A DNA stretch of 11,499 bases from UBA6019 sp036570145 (lineage in GTDB: Bacteria > Chloroflexota > Dormibacteria > Dormibacterales > Dormibacteraceae), in contig DATCPJ010000093.1 in NCBI GenBank assembly GCA_036570145.1, positions 1 through 11,499 of the forward strand, read 5' to 3'. The translations under genes and the position numbers were made by a program. Numbering within the stretch: the first letter of the stretch is position 1; the number at the start of each line of letters is the position of its first letter. This document shows, in pieces, positions 6,954 to 11,499 of the stretch. Under the pieces are notes generated by a model that was given only the letters and a program-made list of their open reading frames with translations, made no database searches and had not been told where the DNA came from.

Positions 6954-6972
6954 CCCGGATGCAGGCCTCGAC

Positions 6973-8262
6973 TCAGGCGAAAGCCTGCTCCCCCGTGATC
7001 TCCTTGCCGACGATCAAAGACTGGATGCTGTCCGTCCCCTCGTAGGTGAAGACCGCCTCCATGTCCGCCTGGTGGCGGGCGACGTGGTAGTCGAGCAGGA
7101 TCCCGTTGCCGCCCAGGATCTCCCGGGCGCCGGCCGCGATGGCCCGCGCCTTGCGGGCGTTGTTCATCTTCGCGATCGACGCCATCCCGGGCGTCACCCT
7201 GCCCTTCGCCGCGAGCACGCTCAGGCGGTGGCAGAGCAGCTGCATGGCGGTGATCTCGGCGAGCATCCAGGCCAGCTGGTTCTGGACCAGCTGGAAGCCG
7301 GCCAGCGGCTTGCCGAACTGGACCCGCTCCTGGGAGTAGGTGAGCGCCGCCTCGTAGCAGGCGAGGGCGTGGCCGAGGGCGTCCCAGGCGACCCCGTAAC
7401 GCGTCGCCGTCAGCACCGTCCCCGTGTCCTTGAAGGTGCGCGATTTGGCGAGCCGGTTGGCGATCGGCACCCGGACGTTCTCGAGCGTTATCTCGGCCTG
7501 CCAGACCGCCCGCTTCGACAGCTTGCCGGTCATGACGCGTGCCTCGTAGCCCTCCGTCGGCCGTTCCACGACGAAACCGCCGACGCCGCCCTTCTCGTCG
7601 CGGGCCCAGACGATGACAAGGTCGGCGATGCTGCCGTTCCCGATCCAGCGCTTCGACCCGTTGAGGACGTAGTGGTCGCCGTCGCGGACGGCGGTCGTCT
7701 CCAGCAGCAGCGAGTCGGACCCGTGGTCGGGCTCGGTCAGCGCGAAGGCCCCGATCTTCTCGAACCGTGCCATGGCGGGCAGCCAGCGCCGCTTCTGCTC
7801 CGCTGAGCCGAGCTTTGCGATCGACCCCATGGCAAGCCCCGAATGGACCCCGAAGAAGGTGCTCACGCTGCCGTCGGCGCGCGAGAGCTCCATCCCGACC
7901 AGCCCCATCGCGACCGGCGAGTGACCGGGGCAGCCGTAGCCGCGGGCGGTGCCGCCGGCGATGCCGAGGGCGGCCAGCTTGGGCACCAGCTCGAAGGGGA
8001 ACTCGGCCCGCTCCCAGTAGTCGTTGATGATCGGCAGGACCTCCCGCTCACCGAACCGCCGGACGCGGTCGCGGATCGCCCGCTCCTGGGCCGTGAGGAG
8101 CTCGTCGACCAGGTAGAAGTCGGTGCCCAGTTGCTCGGTGACGTCGACCAGGAGAGGCTGGGCCTCGGGCTCCGGCGACGAGCCCTCGGAGATGACGCGG
8201 AGGTCTGGCTTCTTCTTTGACGCAGGCTTGGACGGGGAGCGGCCGGCTTTCGGTTGCTGCAC
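6973..8262 (-). CDS. Acyl-CoA dehydrogenase, glutaryl-CoA dehydrogenase/ACX4-like subgroup
   Basis: An FAD flavoenzyme predicted to introduce an alpha-beta double bond into an acyl-CoA. It has 429 residues. After about 45 Lys/Pro/Glu-rich residues the fold follows the family: EFPFELVPKLAALGIAGG, ALTEPDHGSD (174-183, FAD-binding loop), GSKRWIGNGSIADLVIVWAR, RYGVAWDALG, RVQFGKPLAGFQLVQ, ILGGNGI and TYEGT with the presumed catalytic base Glu408, ending in GKEITGEQAFA. These match human glutaryl-CoA dehydrogenase and plant ACX4. The arginine that grips the glutaryl carboxylate (Arg94 of the human enzyme) aligns with Ser134 here, as in ACX4, so a monocarboxylic short-chain acyl-CoA is more likely than glutaryl-CoA. 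The GTG at 8262 is the only reasonable start but has no clear ribosome-binding site. It is 51 bp downstream of the HhH-GPD gene. Confidence 0.9.
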   Translation of the reverse strand: MQQPKAGRSPSKPASKKKPDLRVISEGSSPEPEAQPLLVDVTEQLGTDFYLVDELLTAQERAIRDRVRRFGEREVLPIINDYWERAEFPFELVPKLAALGIAGGTARGYGCPGHSPVAMGLVGMELSRADGSVSTFFGVHSGLAMGSIAKLGSAEQKRRWLPAMARFEKIGAFALTEPDHGSDSLLLETTAVRDGDHYVLNGSKRWIGNGSIADLVIVWARDEKGGVGGFVVERPTEGYEARVMTGKLSKRAVWQAEITLENVRVPIANRLAKSRTFKDTGTVLTATRYGVAWDALGHALACYEAALTYSQERVQFGKPLAGFQLVQNQLAWMLAEITAMQLLCHRLSVLAAKGRVTPGMASIAKMNNARKARAIAAGAREILGGNGILLDYHVARHQADMEAVFTYEGTDSIQSLIVGKEITGEQAFA

Positions 8263-8291
8263 GGTGACTTCAAGCTTAACTGATAGTCACC
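8263..8291. promoter_or_regulatory. Inverted repeat abutting the acyl-CoA dehydrogenase start codon
   Basis: GGTGACT (8263-8269) and AGTCACC (8285-8291) are perfect 7-bp inverted arms around a 15-nt, relatively AT-rich spacer containing AAGCTT. The left arm directly touches the GTG start codon. It could be an operator for a dimeric regulator, or an mRNA stem that ends exactly at the start codon and controls translation. There is no sign of which regulator would bind. Confidence 0.45.
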
Positions 8292-8313
8292 TTGGTAGCT
8301 AATGCAGGTGCGG

Positions 8314-8859
8314 CTAGTGCCCTTTCTCCGCCTTCATCTGGCGCTTCACGACGCGGGCCTCGGCCATCGTCTCGATCGAGTCCACGTCGGCCACGCTGTG
8401 CCAGCTCGCCGCCTCCGCCTCCCAGCCGGGCGGCTTGACGCCGAACTTCTTGGCCAGCACGGCCACCGTGATCTTCACCTTCATCTCGCCGAACCCGGGC
8501 AGCGACCTGATGTTCGCCGCCAGATCCTTGCCGTTGCCGGCGTCCCGCCAAACCCGGCCCGCGTCGCCGTCGAAGCGGTTGCTGACCGCGGCGCACATCT
8601 CCTGCACGCGCTTGGCCATCGATCCCGGGAAGCGGTGCAGGGCGGGCCGCTCGCGGAAGACGCGGTCGAGCTCGGCGGGGTCCATCGACGCGATCTTCCT
8701 CGCGTCCAGGTGCCCGATCCGCTTCTGGAGCTCGTAGGGCCCGCTGAACGCCTTCTCCATCTTCACCTGCTGGTCGAGCACGAGCCCGATGAGGAGCGCC
8801 AGCGGCTCGCGCTCGAGAAGGGCGTCGGCTTCCGGGTTGTCCGTCCACTTGATCGGCAT
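8314..8859 (-). CDS. HhH-GPD family base-excision-repair-like protein
   Basis: A small protein of the endonuclease III/MutY/AlkA superfamily, predicted to act on damaged DNA. From the ATG at 8859 it has 181 residues; a TTG 12 nt upstream (8871) is a weaker start. An N-terminal helical part with LVLDQQVKMEKAF (27-39) corresponds to the LSQQT-like helix of the fold. The helix-hairpin-helix is at 117-140 with LPGFGEMKVKI (120-130), then FGVKPPGW. The sequence fits the short uncharacterised HhH-GPD group common in Actinomycetota. The canonical glycosylase Lys (after LPGxGx in EndoIII) is Met126, and no Asp stands where the VDTH catalytic Asp is expected. Enzymatic activity is therefore uncertain. 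It starts 21 bp from the divergent amidase. Confidence 0.82.
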   Translation of the reverse strand: MPIKWTDNPEADALLEREPLALLIGLVLDQQVKMEKAFSGPYELQKRIGHLDARKIASMDPAELDRVFRERPALHRFPGSMAKRVQEMCAAVSNRFDGDAGRVWRDAGNGKDLAANIRSLPGFGEMKVKITVAVLAKKFGVKPPGWEAEAASWHSVADVDSIETMAEARVVKRQMKAEKGH

Positions 8860-8880
8860 CAGCGTCAACAATAGGCAGTC
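8860..8880. promoter_or_regulatory. Minimal divergent promoter region
   Basis: Only 21 bp separate the ATG of the HhH-GPD gene from the GTG of the amidase. On the minus strand TATTGT (8868-8873) lies 8 nt before the ATG, the spacing expected of a -10 box for a leaderless transcript. No comparable box is clear on the plus strand. Neither start has a Shine-Dalgarno. Any -35 elements must lie inside the opposite gene. Confidence 0.4.
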
Positions 8881-10170
8881 GTGAGCTCCACTGACTTGGC
8901 CTGGCTGTCAGCGGTCGAAATCGCGGGCCGCGTCAGCGCGGGCGAGCTCGACCCCCAGGCGGTCGTCGCCGAGCACCTGGCCCGGATCGCCCGCCTCAAT
9001 CCCCGCCTCAACGCCTACGTCGACGTCGACCAGCAGGCGCGGGCAGGGGCGACCGGCCCGCTCGCCGGCGTCACGGTGGGCGCCAAGGAGAGCTACCAGG
9101 TCAGAGGGATGACCTGGACCTGGTCGTCCCCCAAATACCGCGAGCAGCGCGCGCAGGTCGACTCGGCGCCGATCACGCGCTACCGGGAGGCCGGCGCCGC
9201 GATCCTCGGCAAGACCAACATCCCCGAGCTCGTCGCGTCGGTGGGGACGGTCAGCCCGATCTTTGGCCCGACCCAGAACCCCTGGCGGGACGGCGTCACC
9301 CCGGGCGGCTCGAGCGGCGGCAGCGCCGCGGCGGTCGCCGCCGGCCTCGCCACCGTCGCGACGGCCGACGACCTCGGCGGCTCGATCCGGATGCCGGCAA
9401 GCTGCTGCGGCGTCGTCGGCCTCCGCCCCACCCCGGACACCATCCCACACGACCTACCCGACCCGACCACCTTCGACTCCCGGGGAGTGATCGCCCGCAG
9501 CGTCGCCGATGCACGCCTCGTGTTCGAGGTCCTCACGGGCGAGGTGGCGCCCCCTTCGCGGCAGGGCAAAGCCCGGATCCTCGTGGTCACCGAGTCGCCG
9601 ATCGGGATGGCGCCCGGCCCCGCCGCCGCAGTCGCCCGCGCCGCGACCGCGCTGGCCGCCGCGGGCCACGCGGTCGAGCGGCTGGAGTGGGACCCGCTCC
9701 CGGTGGCGCAGTCCTACAAGGTCGTCCGCCGGGTCAGCCTCGGCGCCTGGCCGGGGGAGCCGGAGGAGTACGGGCCGGTGCGCGCCCTGCTCGCCGAAGG
9801 AAGGACGATCCCGGCGACCGAGTACTGGCAGGCCCTCCAGGACGGGCTGGCCGCGGGGCGCCGGATCCGCGCCCGGTTGGAGGCGGGCTTCGACGCCATC
9901 CTGACCCCGACCATCGGCCTCCTCCCCATGCCCCACGAGCAGGTCCCCGCCTTTCTCGGCGAAGCCTGGAACCAGCACGTCCAGTTCGTGCTGCCGATCA
10001 GCTACTCCTGGCTGCCCTCGATCTCGATCCCGGCGGGCGAGCAGGACGGCCTCCCGGTCGGCGTGATGCTGGTCGGGCACCTTCGGCGAGAGCTCGACCT
10101 GCTCGAGCTGGCCGCCGAGTTGGAGGCGATGCCGGGCTTCGGCTTCCGCCGGCCGCCAGGCTGGGACTGA
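8881..10170 (+). CDS. Amidase signature family hydrolase
   Basis: A cytosolic amide hydrolase of the Ser-cisSer-Lys class (GatA, FAAH and bacterial amidases). It has 429 residues, with no signal peptide or membrane segment. The triad is visible: Lys69 in VTVGAKESYQVRG, cis-Ser144 in TPGGSSGGSAAAVAAG, and nucleophile Ser168 in DLGGSIRMPAS. The usual GTD before GGSIR is ADD here. The N-terminal LSAVEIAGRVSAGELDPQAVVAEHLARIARLNPRLNAYV is characteristic, and the C-terminal half is shorter and more variable than in GatA. No gatB or gatC is adjacent, so a role in tRNA amidation is unlikely. The substrate cannot be read from the sequence. It starts with GTG and no ribosome-binding site, divergent from the HhH-GPD gene. 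The last codons, PPGWD-stop, are duplicated 194 bp downstream. Confidence 0.9.
   Translation: MSSTDLAWLSAVEIAGRVSAGELDPQAVVAEHLARIARLNPRLNAYVDVDQQARAGATGPLAGVTVGAKESYQVRGMTWTWSSPKYREQRAQVDSAPITRYREAGAAILGKTNIPELVASVGTVSPIFGPTQNPWRDGVTPGGSSGGSAAAVAAGLATVATADDLGGSIRMPASCCGVVGLRPTPDTIPHDLPDPTTFDSRGVIARSVADARLVFEVLTGEVAPPSRQGKARILVVTESPIGMAPGPAAAVARAATALAAAGHAVERLEWDPLPVAQSYKVVRRVSLGAWPGEPEEYGPVRALLAEGRTIPATEYWQALQDGLAAGRRIRARLEAGFDAILTPTIGLLPMPHEQVPAFLGEAWNQHVQFVLPISYSWLPSISIPAGEQDGLPVGVMLVGHLRRELDLLELAAELEAMPGFGFRRPPGWD
10152..10168 (+). repeat. 17-bp direct repeat, left copy (3' end of amidase)
   Basis: GCCGCCAGGCTGGGACT, covering the last amidase codons, recurs with one mismatch at 10346-10362. 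The two copies flank the inverted-repeat element between the amidase and the next gene. Confidence 0.75.
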
Positions 10171-10199
10171 AGTCAGGGTATCTGCCGACTCGGCTCCAA

Positions 10200-10322
10200 C
10201 ACAAAGTCACCAAGAGCACGAAGACGCACGAAGGAAGACGGTAGGAAATTGACGGCTATCGAACGCCGGCTGCACTAATTCCTCGTCCTTTGTGCGTGCT
10301 TCGTGCCCTCTGTGTCTTTGTG
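10200..10322. repeat. Long imperfect inverted repeat (MITE-like)
   Basis: The left arm 10200-10235 (beginning CACAAAG) and the reverse complement of the right arm 10286-10322 (also beginning CACAAAG) agree at about 31 of 37 aligned columns, with one single-base gap. Both contain the words CACGAAG and ACGCAC. The loop is 50 nt. The A-rich CACAAAG...CACGAAG wording resembles a dispersed repeat seen between genes in many environmental bacteria; that is from memory and was not checked here. Confidence 0.75.
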
Positions 10323-10330
10323 GTTTTTTT
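10286..10330 (+). terminator. Possible terminator for the amidase transcript
   Basis: The right arm of the inverted repeat is followed at once by seven T residues (10324-10330). In the amidase mRNA the whole 10200-10322 stem would fold just before this U-run. The stem is long with a 50-nt loop, so it is atypical, but it is the only terminator-like signal between the convergent genes. Confidence 0.45.
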
Positions 10331-10345
10331 CGGACCCGTTCCAGC

Positions 10346-10362
10346 GCCGCCCGGCTGGGACT
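10346..10362 (+). repeat. 17-bp direct repeat, right copy
   Basis: Matches 10152-10168 at 16 of 17 positions. Read on the plus strand it again spells PPGWD followed by a stop (TAG instead of TGA). Its last two bases fall within the stop codon of the minus-strand gene that ends at 10361. Confidence 0.75.
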
Positions 10363-11499
10363 AGCTGGCGCGGGTCAGACGCTTCGCGAAGCGGCTGAGG
10401 CCGGAGGGCTTGCTCTCGTCCTTGAGGGTCGTCTCGATGACGATGTCGATGAGGGCCTCGCCGTCGATCAGCACGACACCACTCGCCGGCGCCGCGTCGA
10501 TGGCGTCCTGGGCGAAGCTGCCGTCGGCGATCAGGTAGGCGCCGGCGACGCTGTAGTTGTAGACGACGTTGCCCATCTCGGTCACCGCGGCCGCCGGGAT
10601 GTCCATCTCCCCCCGCAGCTGGCAGTTGATCAGCATCCGCTTGTCGTCGCGGTCGACGACCAGGTCGATGACGTCGAGGTCGGTGCCGCTGACCGGGGGC
10701 GGGAAGACCTCGAAGGCCTTGCGTCGGAAGATGTCCGCGATCAGCGCCTGGTAGCCGTCCCAGCTCAGGTTGCGCACGGCGGCCAGGATCTCCTGCCGGT
10801 AGCGGACCCGGTCCTCCTCGCGCTCCTCCGCGACCCGCGTCATCCGCGAGCTGACCCGCTCCCGCCAGCTCATGCGCCTGGGCGCCGGTTCGGCCGGCTC
10901 GACCGGCTCCGGCGGGGCCGTGGGCTCCGGCGCGGCCGGTGGCCCGACCTCGGCGACGACCTCGGCGACGACCTCGGCCACCGGCTCGGGCGGAGGTGGT
11001 GCCAGCTGGGCCTCGGCTTCCTCGGCGGCGCGGGCCGCCTTGGCTTCGGCGATCAGCCGGCGCATCGCCTCGGGGTCGAGAGCCATCGTCGACATCGGTG
11101 AGCCCGCGATCTCGCCGGTGCCGTGCTCGGTGGGGGGCGGTGCCGCGGGCGGTGCTGTCGGGGCGGCCGGCGCCGCAGCGGCACCGACCTGGTCGAGGCG
11201 GCGCCAGCGATCGCCCGGCCGGTCGAGGATCAGCTGGTAGGCGCCGGCCTTGGCGAGCACCGGGCCCGCGTTGCGGGCCACGTTGGCGACGAGCCGCTCG
11301 TGCTCGGCGGTGAACTGGCGACCCGGCGCGTACCCGGCGAGGAGGACGGCGCCCGCGCCCGCGTCAGCGATCAGGATCGGAACGCAGAGGATCGCGCGGG
11401 GGTGGAAGGGATCCGGGGTGCCCGGGCTGGCGTCGTAGACGCGGACCGGGATGGCGCTGCCGACGACGTCGAGGCAGAGGTCGCCGAGCGTCTCGAGGG
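10361..11499 (-). CDS. GAF-like domain plus degenerate Mrr-like nuclease domain protein (N-terminus outside window)
   Basis: The frame is open to the right edge, giving 378 visible residues; the true start lies beyond the window. The GTG at 11281 falls inside the first domain and is not the start. Visible residues 1 to about 95 look like the end of a GAF sensor domain: AILCVPILIADAGAGAVLLAGYAPGRQFTAEHERLVANVARNAG. Residues about 105-210 are a low-complexity Pro/Ala/Glu linker with a VAEVVAEVVAEV repeat. A charged, probably helical stretch follows (about 210-240). The C-terminal part (about 243-355) follows the Mrr/restriction-endonuclease-like pattern: LSWDGYQALIADIFRRKAFEV, VIDLVV with Asp278, then LINCQLRGEM where Q-x-K is expected, and GAYLIADGSFAQDAIDAA...VVLIDGEAL. 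Asp278 is kept, but Gln and Lys are replaced by Asn291 and Gln293. It may be a nuclease-dead binding or sensing module. Confidence is high for a real gene, moderate for the domain names. Confidence 0.8.
   Translation of the reverse strand, partial: LETLGDLCLDVVGSAIPVRVYDASPGTPDPFHPRAILCVPILIADAGAGAVLLAGYAPGRQFTAEHERLVANVARNAGPVLAKAGAYQLILDRPGDRWRRLDQVGAAAAPAAPTAPPAAPPPTEHGTGEIAGSPMSTMALDPEAMRRLIAEAKAARAAEEAEAQLAPPPPEPVAEVVAEVVAEVGPPAAPEPTAPPEPVEPAEPAPRRMSWRERVSSRMTRVAEEREEDRVRYRQEILAAVRNLSWDGYQALIADIFRRKAFEVFPPPVSGTDLDVIDLVVDRDDKRMLINCQLRGEMDIPAAAVTEMGNVVYNYSVAGAYLIADGSFAQDAIDAAPASGVVLIDGEALIDIVIETTLKDESKPSGLSRFAKRLTRAS
10946..10981 (-). repeat. Three tandem 12-bp repeats within the linker
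   Basis: GACCTCGGCGAC occurs twice exactly and a third time with one change (10946-10957, 10958-10969, 10970-10981). In the minus-strand protein it encodes the VAEV repeats of the linker. Slippage in this run would change linker length in steps of four residues without breaking the frame. Confidence 0.8.

Larger units (their letters stand above)
10171..10360. other. Non-coding interval between convergent genes
   Basis: This interval, 190 bp long, is clearly less GC-rich than its surroundings. It holds the imperfect inverted repeat at 10200-10322, a T-run, and most of the right copy of the 17-bp direct repeat. No protein gene is convincing. Its composition, and the direct repeats at its borders, suggest an inserted element. 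Confidence 0.65.

Noticed and set aside
5790..6998. Long plus-strand open frame opposite trpE
   Set aside because: Antisense to trpE along its length; low-complexity composition and no ribosome-binding site.
7843..8220. Plus-strand open frame opposite the acyl-CoA dehydrogenase N-terminus
   Set aside because: Antisense shadow of a gene with clear family motifs; nothing recognisable in the translation.
9454..10080. Minus-strand open frame opposite the amidase C-terminal half
   Set aside because: Antisense shadow; the amidase is supported by its complete Lys-Ser-Ser triad on the plus strand.

Overview
The window comes from a high-GC, compactly organised bacterial chromosome. GTG starts are frequent, genes often overlap by four bases, and short GC-rich palindromes sit in the gaps. 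Gene content (uncoupled trpE and trpG, separate trpC and trpF, a Bacillus-type aroH beside the trp genes, a GAF/Mrr-like protein) suggests a Terrabacteria lineage such as Chloroflexota, Dormibacterota or Actinomycetota. This is an inference; no rRNA, tRNA or phylogenetic marker is present.

Positions 1-6842 (minus strand) hold a complete tryptophan operon, read right to left: trpE, trpG, trpD, trpC, trpF, trpB, trpA, followed by an aroH-type chorismate mutase cut by the left edge about at its C-terminus. The seven Trp proteins convert chorismate to tryptophan. The chorismate mutase takes the same chorismate towards phenylalanine and tyrosine, so both sides of the branch point lie in one transcript. 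Four junctions are GTGA overlaps (trpE/trpG, trpG/trpD, trpF/trpB, trpA/aroH) and two are longer overlaps (trpD/trpC, trpB/trpA). The only real gap, 200 bp between trpC and trpF, is filled with palindromic repeats. No Trp-codon leader peptide is visible before trpE.

Positions 6973-8859 (minus strand) hold an acyl-CoA dehydrogenase of the glutaryl-CoA dehydrogenase/ACX4 subgroup and, upstream of it, a small HhH-GPD protein. They may read into the trp operon, although a palindromic repeat and a possible promoter lie between.

Positions 8881-10170 (plus strand) hold an amidase-signature hydrolase, divergent from the HhH-GPD gene with only 21 bp between the start codons. The 190 bp after it contain a large imperfect inverted repeat ending in a T-run, flanked by a 17-bp direct repeat that duplicates the last codons of the amidase.

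Positions 10361-11499 (minus strand) hold the C-terminal part of a protein with a GAF-like domain, a Pro/Ala/Glu-rich linker and an Mrr-like nuclease domain whose Q-x-K motif has become N-x-Q. This is the least ordinary gene here. I saw no CRISPR array, transposase or RNA gene. Most of the window is core metabolism rather than an accessory island.
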